DNA from: Erythrobacter sp.
GTDB taxonomy: Bacteria > Pseudomonadota > Alphaproteobacteria > Sphingomonadales > Sphingomonadaceae
Reading direction: 5' to 3'
Assembly (NCBI GenBank): GCA_025698865.1
Contig: JAILWQ010000002.1
Coordinates: 270,385-334,384 of the forward strand
DNA length: 64,000 nucleotides
Each line of letters opens with the position of its first letter. Position 1 is the stretch's first letter. The notes beneath the pieces are model-generated. The model was given only the letters and a program-made list of their open reading frames with translations, did no database searches and was not told the DNA's origin. Shown here in pieces: positions 8,964 to 17,464 of the stretch. Both the position numbers and the translations under genes were made by a program.

Positions 8964-9143
8964 GGATTACGACTAGCTCCGTCGATTACCGAAAGGGGCA
9001 CGCCATGATGCGCTATGTTACTGTAAATAAAAAGGAATTTGATTTCCTTCGCCGACAAGCCTATCCTTCTGTTCGCCACGGTTTTCGCCCTGCTGCTTAC
9101 GTGGTGCTTACGCGGGTTTTCGGGCATGTGACGGAGGAAGTCC

Positions 9144-10502
9144 ATGGCTAAACTTACAAAACGCGTCGTCGATGCGGCGGAAAGCCGTCGCAGTGATTAC
9201 GTGATCTGGGACGATGAGCTACCCGGTTTCGGGCTTCGTGTCTTCACATCAGGCAAGCGCAGCTATGTGATCCAGTATCGCCAGGGAGGACGGTCGCGGC
9301 GCTACACCATCGGCCTGCATGGTATCTGGACGCCAGAACTGGCCCGCCAGGAGGCCAAGGTCCAACTTGGCAGGATCGCGCGCGGCGAAGACCCGGCCGA
9401 GGAAAAGCAGCTCGATCGCAAGTCCATGTCGGTCAAGGAACTCTGCACTCTTTATCTGAATGACATGAACGCCGGTCTCATCATGGGGAAAGGCGGCCGT
9501 CCAAAGAAGCACAGCACGATTGTGACCGATACCGGGCGGATCAACCGGCACATCATCCCGCTCTTGGGCAGTCGGCGGGTGCGTGACTTGACCAAATCCG
9601 ACGTCAACAAGCTCCTCAAAGACGTCATGGCGGGTAAAACTCGGATTTCGGTCAAGACCGATAAGCTTAGAGGCAGGGCCATTGTCCGCGGCGGTCCTGG
9701 GACTGCCGCTCGAACCGTCAGCCTTCTCGGCGGTATTCTTACCTATGCCGTCGATGCTGGGATCATCGAGCGGAACCCGGCGCATGGCATCAAGAAACCG
9801 AAGGATAACGTCCGCAAGCGTCGGCTGTCCGAGGCGGAGTATCGCCTACTTGGTGTCTTGCTGCGCAAAGCAGCGCAGAACGAGAATTATGCCATGACCG
9901 TCGAGATCATCCGCCAGATCACCATGACGGGTTGCCGCCGATCGGAAATGATCGGGCTAAGCTGGAGCGAAGTTGACGCCCAAGCCAGTTGCCTGCGCCT
10001 TGAAGACAGCAAGGAAGGCTATTCCATTCGGCCCATCGGGCTGCCTGTCGTGGAGTATCTGGAAGAGCGCGCCAAGTCGCGTATCGGCACTTATGTGTTT
10101 CCCGGCCGTGATGAGGACAGAGCGTTCGGCAGCTTCCCCAATCACTGGAAGAAGATCTTCACGGACTCCCCGCTTGCCGATGTCACTCCCCACGTTCTTC
10201 GCCATAGCTTCGCGAGCATAGCGAATGATCTCGGGTTCACGGAGATCACCATCGCCGCTCTCGTCGGTCACGCCAAGGGGTCTGTCACGAGCAATTACAT
10301 CCACACCGTCGACACGGCCCTCATCATGGCGGCCGACACGATTGCTGGCTACATTCAGGGCCTGCTCGATGGCATCGAGTTCAAGCAGACCGCCTACGCG
10401 CTGGATCGGGACTCCCGGAAGACGTCGCTCGCGCGCTTCCTTCAGAAGGCAGCAGGCAACGACGACAGAACCGCCGACGTGGCGCAGCCTCTGGCGGCTT
10501 GA
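9144..10502 (+). CDS. int: Tyrosine-type site-specific integrase of the ICE
   Basis: 452 aa. N-terminal DUF4102-type arm-binding domain (residues ~5-90), core-binding domain (~95-210), catalytic domain with R265 (TGCRRSE), H350-x-x-R353, H376 and nucleophile Y385. It catalyses integration and, with an excisionase, excision. It starts about 180 bp from the tRNA-Arg fragment, which fits integration into that gene. The sequence between the fragment and this gene (8964-9143) is locally AT-rich and may hold arm sites; I see no other gene in it that I can support. Confidence 0.92.
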   Translation: MAKLTKRVVDAAESRRSDYVIWDDELPGFGLRVFTSGKRSYVIQYRQGGRSRRYTIGLHGIWTPELARQEAKVQLGRIARGEDPAEEKQLDRKSMSVKELCTLYLNDMNAGLIMGKGGRPKKHSTIVTDTGRINRHIIPLLGSRRVRDLTKSDVNKLLKDVMAGKTRISVKTDKLRGRAIVRGGPGTAARTVSLLGGILTYAVDAGIIERNPAHGIKKPKDNVRKRRLSEAEYRLLGVLLRKAAQNENYAMTVEIIRQITMTGCRRSEMIGLSWSEVDAQASCLRLEDSKEGYSIRPIGLPVVEYLEERAKSRIGTYVFPGRDEDRAFGSFPNHWKKIFTDSPLADVTPHVLRHSFASIANDLGFTEITIAALVGHAKGSVTSNYIHTVDTALIMAADTIAGYIQGLLDGIEFKQTAYALDRDSRKTSLARFLQKAAGNDDRTADVAQPLAA

Positions 10503-10550
10503 GGATGGCGGAAACGGCTGGCGGATCGTGGGTCAGCCTTGAAATTGGGG

Positions 10551-10600
10551 CGCCTCCAATATATATTCCGACACATCGGAAGATTTATTGGTTGGAGGCG
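10551..10600 (+). promoter_or_regulatory. Nested inverted repeats over the antitoxin promoter and RBS
   Basis: Outer arms CGCCTCCAA (10551-10559) and TTGGAGGCG (10592-10600) are perfectly complementary and include the Shine-Dalgarno GGAGG of the antitoxin gene; inner arms TTCCGA/TCGGAA (10566-10571, 10576-10581) surround four bases. Probably an autoregulatory operator, and as RNA able to hide the ribosome-binding site. Confidence 0.6.
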
Positions 10601-10603
10601 TCC

Positions 10604-11254
10604 ATGCCCGCGACTGAAATGCTGAAGGCCACGGAGGCGGCCGTGGTCGCCCGCGTCAGCCTGCGCGATGTCAATCGCGTCATCGACGAGCGCATCCTGC
10701 CCGAAACGCTGGTCTCGGTCGAAAACGGACGTTTCGTGCTAGGGGCCGCCTGCACCCTGATCGCCTTCTATTTCGAGAGCGCCAAACGGCTGACCTCGGA
10801 GGAACGCCTGTTCGCCATCCGCTCCGCCGAGCCACGGTTGCGGCGCTGGAACCGCGCAGCCACCGAGGCCATGCTGAAAGCCGACTGGACCGTTCGCCAC
10901 GACTTCCTGACCATCGACCTTCTGCCCTTCTTCGAGCGTTCCGTCGCACGGCTGGAACGGCTGGACGCCGCGCGCGAGGTGGTCACCATCTCCGATGACA
11001 TCATGGGCGGCACCCCGGTCATCAGCGGCACGCGCGTTCCGGTTCACGACGTCGCGGCCGCATTGGCGGCGGGCGTCCCCGCCAAGGAGATCCTTGAGGA
11101 TTATCCGTCTCTGACCGAGGACAGGCTGGAATTGGCCGCGCTCTATGCGGAGGCCAACCCCCTTCGCGGACGGCCGAAGCCGCTCATCGCCAGACTGCCC
11201 GAAGGTGCGCGCATCCTCTCGGATCATCGCGTGCCGCGCAGGCGAGCCGGATGA
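10604..11254 (+). CDS. DUF433 domain antitoxin
   Basis: 216 aa from ATG 10604 (TTGGAGG upstream); a longer frame begins in the integrase stop region without a ribosome-binding site. The C-terminal third carries the DUF433 signature (ITISDDIMGGTPVISGTRVP and AAGVPAKEILEDYPSLTEDRL), a helix-turn-helix type domain found in VapB-like antitoxins. The first ~100 residues are an extra N-terminal domain. It overlaps the following toxin gene by 4 bases. The pair sits directly behind the integrase, a usual place for an addiction module. Confidence 0.8.
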   Translation: MPATEMLKATEAAVVARVSLRDVNRVIDERILPETLVSVENGRFVLGAACTLIAFYFESAKRLTSEERLFAIRSAEPRLRRWNRAATEAMLKADWTVRHDFLTIDLLPFFERSVARLERLDAAREVVTISDDIMGGTPVISGTRVPVHDVAAALAAGVPAKEILEDYPSLTEDRLELAALYAEANPLRGRPKPLIARLPEGARILSDHRVPRRRAG

Positions 11255-11405
11255 AGTTCCTGATCGACGAATGCCTCAGCCCGAAGCTGACCGAGCTGGC
11301 TCACCAGAGGGGGCATGGGGAATCGTCCCATGTCGTCTGGCTGGGCCGCTCGGGCGCGAAGGACTGGGATCTCATCCCCCTCATCGTAACCGTCCGGCGT
11401 GACCG

Positions 11406-12905
11406 CTATCCGTTCCAGCGCCACGGCATCAGGTCATCGACCTTGGTGATCTTGTAGTCGGGAATGCGGGCGAGAGTGTCAGCGAGCCAGGCGTGGGGAT
11501 CGACGGCGTTGAGCTTGGCCGTTTCGATCAGGGTGTAGGCGATGGCAGCGGCGTTGCCGCCCGCCTCGGAGCCGACGAAGAGGTAGTTCTTCCGCCCGAG
11601 GGCGATGGCGCGCATGCCGCGTTCGGCGGTGTTGTTGTCCAACTCCAGGATGCCGTGGTCGAGGTAGGGGCGCAGGCGGTCCATTCGGGTCAGGGCATAG
11701 CGGATGGCGGCCGCGAGCGGGGATTTGCCCGAGATTTCCGTCAGTCTCATGGCCAGCCATCGCTGCAGATCGTCGAAGACCGGGGCGGCGTGAGCTTTGC
11801 GGAGTTCCGTGCGGCGGTCTGGCGGCGACCCTCGGGCTTCTTTCTCGACGGCGTAGAGCTGTGCGATCCGGCCGATGGCCTCTCCGGCGATCGGGGAGCC
11901 CTGCGACCGATGGATATCGACGAACTTTCGCCGGACATGGGCCATGCAGGCGACCTCGCGGATGGTGCCGGAGCGGTAGAGATCCTCGAACCCGGCATAA
12001 CCGTCGGCGTGCATCCAGCCGCGGAAGCGGGCGAGGTGGTCCTTGGGATGCTGGCCCTTGCGGTCACCGGAGAAGCGATACCATGCCGCCGGTGGGGCCT
12101 GCCCGCCCCAAGGGCGTTCGTCGCGCGCATAGGTCCAGAGCCGGGCGGTCTGGGTCTTGCCGGTGCCGGGCGCCAGCATGCTGATCGGCGTGTCGTCGGC
12201 GAAGATCGCCTCGGCTGAGAAGACATGGCGCCCGATGGCGTCGGCCAGCGGCTCCAACAGGGCCGTGCTCTTGCCCACCCAGTCGGCCAGGGTGGACCGG
12301 TCCAGGTCGAGACCTTCGCGCTCGAAGATCTGGCTCTGGCGGTAGAGCGGAAGGTGGTCGGCATACTTGCTCACCAAGACATGGGCGAGGAGGCCCGGCC
12401 CCGGGCGACCGCGCTCGATCGGGCGCGAGGGCAGTGGGGACTGCACGAAGCGTTCACAGCACGAGCAGGTCAGCCGAGGGCGGACAAGCCGGTTCACGAT
12501 GAACCGCCCGGGAACGTATTCCAGCTCTTCCGTCACATCTTCCCCGATCCGGCGCAGGCGCCCGCCGCAATCGGCACAGGCATCTGTGCTCGGTGTCAGC
12601 TCCACCTCCATTCGCGGGATGTGGTCCGGGATCGGACGACGCTTGGGTTTGTCCTTCTCCTCGATGTCCGGCAGCTTCATCCGCGCGGTCATCGCGGCGG
12701 CGGCGATCTCGCTGGTCTCAAGGGCCAGCTGCAACTGTTCCGCCGTCTCGGACGACGCACCAAACCGGTGCGCCCGGTGCCCGGCCAGCTGATGCCGGAG
12801 CTTCTCGATCAGGATCGCCTGGGCCTTCACCTCGGCCAGAAGCCGCGCGGTGAAGCTGCGCAGCTCCTCGGGGTCTTCCGGCAATGTCAGGGCCTGGGTG
12901 AGCAT
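11406..12905 (-). CDS. tnpC: IS66 family transposase TnpC
   Basis: 499 aa DDE transposase. N-terminal leucine-rich helix (~residues 25-75), a zinc-finger region (CADCGG and CSCCERF), then the catalytic domain: first Asp in IFADDTPISML, second in WMHADGYAGF, Glu in DNNTAERGMRAI with the C-terminal IS66 extension. Full length, no frame breaks. It ends 20 bases from the left inverted repeat. Confidence 0.95.
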   Translation of the reverse strand: MLTQALTLPEDPEELRSFTARLLAEVKAQAILIEKLRHQLAGHRAHRFGASSETAEQLQLALETSEIAAAAMTARMKLPDIEEKDKPKRRPIPDHIPRMEVELTPSTDACADCGGRLRRIGEDVTEELEYVPGRFIVNRLVRPRLTCSCCERFVQSPLPSRPIERGRPGPGLLAHVLVSKYADHLPLYRQSQIFEREGLDLDRSTLADWVGKSTALLEPLADAIGRHVFSAEAIFADDTPISMLAPGTGKTQTARLWTYARDERPWGGQAPPAAWYRFSGDRKGQHPKDHLARFRGWMHADGYAGFEDLYRSGTIREVACMAHVRRKFVDIHRSQGSPIAGEAIGRIAQLYAVEKEARGSPPDRRTELRKAHAAPVFDDLQRWLAMRLTEISGKSPLAAAIRYALTRMDRLRPYLDHGILELDNNTAERGMRAIALGRKNYLFVGSEAGGNAAAIAYTLIETAKLNAVDPHAWLADTLARIPDYKITKVDDLMPWRWNG

Positions 12906-12963
12906 GCGGAAAGTTTATCCCACTGTATTACTTGTGGGAATCACTGATTGCAGGCGCCGTGGA

Positions 12964-13311
12964 CTATCCCGCCGCCAGAGGCCGCCACGTCCGTTCCGGT
13001 GCCCGCCAGTCGATGCCTTCCAGCAGCATCGACAGTTGCGCAGGCGACAAAGCCACCTTGCCCTCCTTGGCCGAGGGCCAGACGAACCGACCCTTCTCCA
13101 GCCGCTTCATGAACATGCACGCGCCTTGGCCATCCCACCAGATCACCTTCACCAGATCGCCCCGACGGCCACGGAAGACGAACAGATGCCCGGCGAACGG
13201 GTCCTGCTTCAGCACCGCCTCGGCCTGCGCCGCCAGTGCCGTGAACCCCTTGCGCATGTCGGTGGCGCCCGCCGCCAGCCAGACCCGCGTGTTCGCCGGA
13301 ACCGGGATCAC
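12964..13311 (-). CDS. tnpB: IS66 accessory protein TnpB (Orf2)
   Basis: 115 aa, the usual length. Shows the IS66 Orf2 signature: [13 protein letters not shown], a [20 protein letters not shown] core and [11 protein letters not shown]. Required for efficient IS66 transposition; its biochemical role is not settled. Start overlaps tnpA stop by 4 bases. Confidence 0.93.
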   Translation of the reverse strand: MIPVPANTRVWLAAGATDMRKGFTALAAQAEAVLKQDPFAGHLFVFRGRRGDLVKVIWWDGQGACMFMKRLEKGRFVWPSAKEGKVALSPAQLSMLLEGIDWRAPERTWRPLAAG

Positions 13312-13703
13312 GCCGTCACGCCCCGGATCAGCCGCGCCAGAGCCTCGGGATCATAGCTCCCGCTGATGCGCATCCGGTGCCCGCCCGCCAATTCGATCTC
13401 GATGTGGTTGTGGGCGGCAGGTGTTGCCCGGGCAGACCTGGTCTCCGCGACAATCTCCACAGGCAGAAAGCGCGCCTCCTCTGACGGGGGAAGAGCCGAG
13501 GCGGGGTCCGGCGCGTAACGGCGATCGCGCAGCCACTTGAAGATCAAGTTCGCATTCACCGCGTAGCGCCGCGCCACCTGGGCGACCGATACCCCCGGCG
13601 CCGCCGTCTGGAAGCAGATCGACCGCTTCTCCTCATCCGTCCAAAGCCGCTTCGTCCGACGCGCCACGTCATCACCACAGTGTCCACTATCAATGGTGGA
13701 CAC
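13308..13703 (-). CDS. tnpA: IS66 accessory protein TnpA (Orf1)
   Basis: Up to 131 aa with a helix-turn-helix near the N-terminus ([19 protein letters not shown], then [21 protein letters not shown]), typical of IS66 Orf1. The listed start is GTG at 13703; an in-frame GTG at 13667 is an alternative. The region of the first codons contains an 8-bp inverted repeat (GTGTCCAC, 13680-13687 and 13696-13703) that may be a subterminal protein-binding site. Confidence 0.88.
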   Translation of the reverse strand: MSTIDSGHCGDDVARRTKRLWTDEEKRSICFQTAAPGVSVAQVARRYAVNANLIFKWLRDRRYAPDPASALPPSEEARFLPVEIVAETRSARATPAAHNHIEIELAGGHRMRISGSYDPEALARLIRGVTA

Positions 13704-14067
13704 TATCCCGCACTCTCACACCGCGGCAGAGCGGTTAGACCGGACGGTTACCCCTCATCATCGAGGACGACTGGACCTTCGTGACCCGCAATTCCGTCGA
13801 TTTCCGGGGCGCAGCCTCGCGCCCCGGCGAGAAAGGGCAATATGCCCGTGTCGATCTGCATGCCGGCCTGGTCTGCCTCAATGGCCCCGAGGGTATGACG
13901 CGAGCCCTCCAGTTGGAGTTGTTCGAGCAAGCCCTGCTCGAACTTGACGCCGATCCAGACCTTGTGAACCAGGTGCTTGAAGTCACGCTGGAGGACGATG
14001 ACCATCTGCGTGTTATCCGATATGCGCTCCCCTCGGAGCCGGACCAGAGAACCTGACGGGAGCGCGA

Positions 14068-15384
14068 TCAGCGCTCACGCGGCCAAGCCGCGTGCATGTC
14101 GTCGATCACATAGGCATGGGCATGGCGTCGACCATGCCCAGCTTCTGCGAGATGCGGATGGTCGGCCGACAGATCGGCATGACCGTGTTCAAGCACCTCT
14201 GGATCGTCGGCAGGCCAGACGGCGAAGCCGATGCCGATCGCGACAGCGGCCAGCGCGGCCAGAATGATCGCCGTCATCGGCAGGCCGAGCGTCGCGCCGG
14301 CCCACCCGGCAAGCGGATAGGCGATCAGCCAGCAGGCATGGGAAAGCGCGAACTGCGCGGCGAACAGCGCCGGCCGGTCTTCGGGATTGGCCGAGCGCCG
14401 GAGCAGCCGGCCGGATGGCGTCTGTGCCGTGGAATAGCCGACACCGAGCAGGAACCACAGCGGCAACAGCCAGCCGTAGCCCGGCAGCGCCGCCGCCGCC
14501 AGTGTTCCCACCGCCAGCAGCGATGCGCCACCGAGCATCGCCGTTCGATCTGGAATCGAGTCCAGCAGCTTCGGCAGCGCAAGCGCCGCGACCATCGAGC
14601 CGCCACCGAACGCCGCGAGGGCCAGGGCCATCGCCTGGTTGTCGAGGCCATAGACAGCCTGCACGTAAACGACCGTATTCACGATCACCAGCGCGCCCGC
14701 CGAGGCGACTGCGAGGTTGATCGCCAGCAGCCCGCGCAGGCGCGGCGTCGCCAGATAGATGCGGATGCCGCGCGTCGTGCGGTCGTAGATACCACGAGGT
14801 TTCGACGGTTTCGGACTCGGCAGGACGACCGAGATCACCAGAGCCGCCGAGACGAGGAAGCCGATCACCGTGCCGGCGAATAGGCTATGGAACGAGATGA
14901 AGGCGAGAAGTGCCGCCGCCAGCATCGGACTGACGACGCTTTCCAGATCGTAGGCCAGCCGGGAGAGCGACAGCGCGCGCGTGTATTCCTTCTCGTCCGG
15001 CAGGATGTCGGGGATCGTCGCCTGGAAGGTCGGCGTGAAGGCGGCCGAGGCCGATTGCAGCACGAAGATCAGAACATAGACCTGCCAAATCTCGGTGACG
15101 AAAGGCAGGAAAACGGCAACGGCGGCGCGGACGAGATCGAGCGCCACCAGCATGGCGCGCCGCGGCACACGCTCGGCGAATGCCGATGCGACCGGCGCGA
15201 CACCGACATAGGCGATCATCTTGATGGCGAGCGCGGTCCCCAGCACCGCGCCGGCCTCCGCCCCCGCCAGTTCGAAAGCCAGCAGGCCCAGCGCCACCGT
15301 CGCAAGGCCGGTTCCCACCAGTGCGATGACCTGTGCCAGAAAGAGGTGGCGATAGGTCCGGTTTTCGAGGATCGCCAACATCAC
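14068..15384 (-). CDS. MFS efflux transporter with His-rich C-terminus (probable Ni/Co exporter)
   Basis: 438 aa, about twelve transmembrane segments, an MFS fold of the Enterobactin-exporter-like clade (opening ILENRTYRHLFLAQVIALVG). The last ~40 residues are cytosolic and His-rich (HGHADLSADHPHLAEAGHG and HAHAY), a feature of NreB/NrsD-type nickel exporters. It overlaps the upstream RcnR-like regulator gene (ATGA), so metal-induced export is the likely role. Substrate is inferred from the His tail and the regulator type, not proven. Its 3' end lies 11 bp from the end of the broken toxin gene. Confidence 0.82.
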   Translation of the reverse strand: MMLAILENRTYRHLFLAQVIALVGTGLATVALGLLAFELAGAEAGAVLGTALAIKMIAYVGVAPVASAFAERVPRRAMLVALDLVRAAVAVFLPFVTEIWQVYVLIFVLQSASAAFTPTFQATIPDILPDEKEYTRALSLSRLAYDLESVVSPMLAAALLAFISFHSLFAGTVIGFLVSAALVISVVLPSPKPSKPRGIYDRTTRGIRIYLATPRLRGLLAINLAVASAGALVIVNTVVYVQAVYGLDNQAMALALAAFGGGSMVAALALPKLLDSIPDRTAMLGGASLLAVGTLAAAALPGYGWLLPLWFLLGVGYSTAQTPSGRLLRRSANPEDRPALFAAQFALSHACWLIAYPLAGWAGATLGLPMTAIILAALAAVAIGIGFAVWPADDPEVLEHGHADLSADHPHLAEAGHGRRHAHAYVIDDMHAAWPRER

Positions 15385-15668
15385 AGATACTTCGCTATTT
15401 CCTTGAACTCGTCGATCGACTGCCGCCGATCACGCCCGAGCGGCCCGACCACTTCTTCGAGGCAATGGTCGAGGTGATCCTGAATCAGTGTCTTCTTGGC
15501 CTGGGCGATAGCCTTCTCGACGGCATGGAGCTGCTGGGCGATGTCGAGGCACGGCCGCCCGCCCTCGATCATCTCGATGACGCCGCGAAGATGACCATCG
15601 GCGCGCTTCAGCCGCTTGACGATCTCCGGGTGGGATTGGTGAGTTTGGGATGGCTTGGTCATCGTCAT
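15381..15668 (-). CDS. RcnR/FrmR (CsoR superfamily) metal-responsive repressor
   Basis: 95 aa all-helical repressor. The fingerprint of the family is present: HLRGVIEMIEGGRPCLDIAQQL supplies the conserved Cys, and DHLDHCLEE supplies two His at the positions of RcnR His60 and His64. Cys-His-His favours a nickel or cobalt sensor of the RcnR type over a copper CsoR or formaldehyde FrmR. First gene of a two-gene operon with the exporter. A CCCC/GGGG inverted repeat lies just upstream as probable operator. Confidence 0.85.
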   Translation of the reverse strand: MTMTKPSQTHQSHPEIVKRLKRADGHLRGVIEMIEGGRPCLDIAQQLHAVEKAIAQAKKTLIQDHLDHCLEEVVGPLGRDRRQSIDEFKEIAKYL

Positions 15669-15672
15669 ATCC

Positions 15673-15691
15673 TATCCCCCTGTAGGGGATA
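15673..15691. promoter_or_regulatory. Probable RcnR/CsoR-family operator
   Basis: Perfect inverted repeat TATCCCC-N5-GGGGATA, five bases upstream of the regulator start. G/C tracts flanked by AT-rich arms are characteristic of sites bound by this family. Confidence 0.65.
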
Positions 15692-15941
15692 TACCAAGAT
15701 GGTCGAACGTCGAAAGCAGGTTGCTCGTTTGGCTATAGCGGCAGGTGAAGTCAGGTATTGCTTACTTGCACTTCTACGCTTTTGCGGTTGTCGGTTCTTG
15801 CGGGGGAAAGCCTTCCCCCTGGCCGGCACTGCGTTGCCGGCACACCCCCTTCTGCGGGGAGACCCCGCAACGCCCCCTGGGTAGGTCTCAGCCGGACTCA
15901 GTGATGTGGTGGACGCGCTCGCCTCGCGATACACTGTCCCA

Positions 15942-16409
15942 ATGCCTATACTTCATCTCATCTGTGGGCTTCCCGGCTCGGGCAAGACCACATTGGCACG
16001 GCAGCTTGAGAATCAGGGAAAGGGGCTTCGCCTCTCTCCCGATGAATGGATGTCCACGCTCGGATTCCAGCTCTACGACGAGGGCGGCCGCGCGCGTGTC
16101 GAGCAGTTGCAATGGCGTCTGGCCCAACGCCTTCTGGCCGCCGGAAACGACGTCATTCTGGAGAACGGCTTCTGGTCAAGAGAGGAGCGCGATTCCTACC
16201 GGGCGGTTGCGCAGTCGCTCGGCTGCGAGACCCGGCTTCACTATCTCGACGTCCCCGTCGAGGAGTTGCAGCGTCGGATCATCGCCCGCAACCGCGATGC
16301 GCCTGCCGATGCGGCTGTCGATCCGAACGATCTTCTCGCTTGGTCGAAGATGTTCGAACCGCCGACCACGGACGAACTTGCGGTTGGGCACGGCACCGCG
16401 CCGCCGTGA
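15942..16409 (+). CDS. P-loop ATP-binding kinase-like protein (AAA_33/zeta-like)
   Basis: 155 aa from ATG 15942, placed directly before the P-loop strand. Walker A GLPGSGKTT is at residues ~9-17; a following Asp-Glu-Trp (LRLSPDEWM) resembles the substrate-Asp of zeta toxins and chloramphenicol phosphotransferase-like kinases. The lid region (DVPVEELQRRIIARNRD) is also present. The C-terminus (PPTTDELAVGHGTAPP) ends abruptly compared with relatives, which continue after the DEL motif, so the gene may be truncated or have changed its end. No antitoxin-like gene is adjacent, so a toxin role is not supported. The 250 bp before it contain GC-rich hairpins only. Confidence 0.65.
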   Translation: MPILHLICGLPGSGKTTLARQLENQGKGLRLSPDEWMSTLGFQLYDEGGRARVEQLQWRLAQRLLAAGNDVILENGFWSREERDSYRAVAQSLGCETRLHYLDVPVEELQRRIIARNRDAPADAAVDPNDLLAWSKMFEPPTTDELAVGHGTAPP

Positions 16410-16453
16410 TCGGCGGCAGCGCCGCTTTAGAGTGAGAGTGCAGACGGGGTTTG

Positions 16454-16503
16454 CCGTGACGGGTTGAGGGCTGGAGAAGAGGTCTCCGGCGCCCGTCGCG
16501 GAG
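16454..16503 (+). promoter_or_regulatory. Class-1 hairpin leader, copy A (before ardC)
   Basis: Outer arms GACGGG (16458-16463) and CCCGTC (16492-16497); inner arms 16470-16477 and 16483-16490 pair fully (one G-T) around loop AGAGG. The 3' arm runs straight into GCGGAG, the ribosome-binding site of the next gene. Three further copies precede other genes of the element. Confidence 0.75.
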
Positions 16504-16510
16504 AACCGCG

Positions 16511-17464
16511 ATGTCCAGATACGACCATACCCCCCGTTCCGGCGCGGATCGGGCGAACCTTTACGACGAGATCACCGACAAGATCATCGCCGAGCTTGAG
16601 GCCGGGCGCTTTCCTTGGGTCCAGCCCTGGGGCAAGGCCACGGCCCAGGCCCCGCTCGGCCTGCCGCAGAACGCCAGCACCGGCCGCGCCTATAGCGGCA
16701 TCAATATCCTCATCCTGTGGGGCGCCGTCGTCCAGCACGGCTTCCCCGGACAGGGCTGGCTCACCTTCCGCCAGGCGCTTTCGCTCGGCGGCAATGTCCG
16801 CAAGGGCGAGTGCGGCACAACCGTCGTCTATGCCGATCGCTTCACGCCCGAGGACGAGAAGCGGCGGGCGCGAGAGACCGGCGAGGAACCGGGGAAGATC
16901 CCGTTCCTGAAGCGGTTCACGGTGTTCAACACCGCGCAGTGCGAGGGCCTGCCCGAGGACATTGCCGTGGCCATGCCGCCTCCGCCATCCGGACTGGTCG
17001 AGCCGAGGGTCGAGGCGCTCATCAAGGCGACCGGCATCGACTTCCGCATCGGCGGCGACCGCGCCTACTACGTCCCGGCCCTCGACCATGTGGTCGTTCC
17101 GCCGCCGCAAGCCTATTTCGAGCCGATCAACTGGCACCGGACGGCCCTGCATGAGCTGGGTCATGCGACAGGCCATGCGTCCCGGCTGAACCGCGATTTT
17201 TCCGGTTCCTTCGGCACCAGGAAATACGCTTTCGAGGAGCTGGTGGCGGAAATCTCGGCCGCCTTCTGCTGTGCCTCCCTCGGCATTGTGCCGACCGTCC
17301 GCCATGCGGATTACATCGCCTCCTGGCTCGAAGTGCTGCGCGAGGACAACCGGGCCGTCGTCCGCGCTGCCTCGCAGGCGAGCAAAGCGGCCGACTGGAT
17401 TTTGTCCTTCCTGCCAGATGCGGACGGGCTCGGTGCGGCCGACGATGAGCGGGAGGCAGCATGA
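16511..17464 (+). CDS. ardC: ArdC-like anti-restriction protein (zincin-like)
   Basis: 317 aa. N-terminal ssDNA-binding DUF1738 domain (ANLYDEITDKIIAELEAGR through SGINILILW and GQGWLTFRQA), C-terminal zincin-like metallopeptidase domain with HELGHATGH (about residue 215) and FEELVAEISAAF. ArdC proteins shield incoming DNA from restriction on entry into a new host. Start has GGAG seven bases upstream, fed by the class-1 leader. It overlaps the next gene by 4 bases. A typical leading-region gene. Confidence 0.9.
   Translation: MSRYDHTPRSGADRANLYDEITDKIIAELEAGRFPWVQPWGKATAQAPLGLPQNASTGRAYSGINILILWGAVVQHGFPGQGWLTFRQALSLGGNVRKGECGTTVVYADRFTPEDEKRRARETGEEPGKIPFLKRFTVFNTAQCEGLPEDIAVAMPPPPSGLVEPRVEALIKATGIDFRIGGDRAYYVPALDHVVVPPPQAYFEPINWHRTALHELGHATGHASRLNRDFSGSFGTRKYAFEELVAEISAAFCCASLGIVPTVRHADYIASWLEVLREDNRAVVRAASQASKAADWILSFLPDADGLGAADDEREAA

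Larger units (their letters stand above)
11386..13751. mobile_element. IS66 family insertion sequence
   Basis: 2366 bp. Terminal inverted repeats of 22 bp match at 19 positions and begin GTAACCGTCCGG at the left end (11386) and its complement at the right end (13751). The element is flanked by direct 8-bp target duplications CCCTCATC (11378-11385 and 13752-13759), as expected for IS66. It carries tnpA, tnpB and tnpC on the minus strand, all apparently intact. It has inserted into the toxin gene of the adjacent toxin-antitoxin operon. Confidence 0.95.
11251..14056 (+). pseudogene. DUF5615 PIN-like toxin, split by an IS66 insertion
   Basis: The 5' part (11251-11385) encodes MKFLIDECLSPKLTELAH and onward to 45 residues with the acidic Asp-Glu start typical of DUF5615 PIN-like nucleases (VapC-like partners of DUF433 proteins). 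The frame is broken by the insertion sequence at 11386-13751. Removing the element and one copy of the 8-bp duplication restores one frame: codon 45 (ATC, ending 11385) joins ATC at 13760 and runs (IEDDWTFVTRNSVDFRG) to the stop at 14056, total about 143 aa. The toxin is therefore inactivated while its antitoxin is intact. Confidence 0.85.

Noticed and set aside
8945..9151. 68-codon frame between the att site and the integrase gene
   Set aside because: Begins inside the tRNA fragment, no ribosome-binding site, no recognisable excisionase helix-turn-helix; a better excisionase candidate is at 37402.
15665..15934. 89-codon minus-strand frame upstream of the RcnR-like gene
   Set aside because: Basic, low-complexity translation across the operator region and GC hairpins; no ribosome-binding site.
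15942..16409. Zeta-type toxin of a toxin-antitoxin pair
   Set aside because: The P-loop kinase fold fits, but no epsilon-like or other antitoxin gene is adjacent and the C-terminus is atypical.
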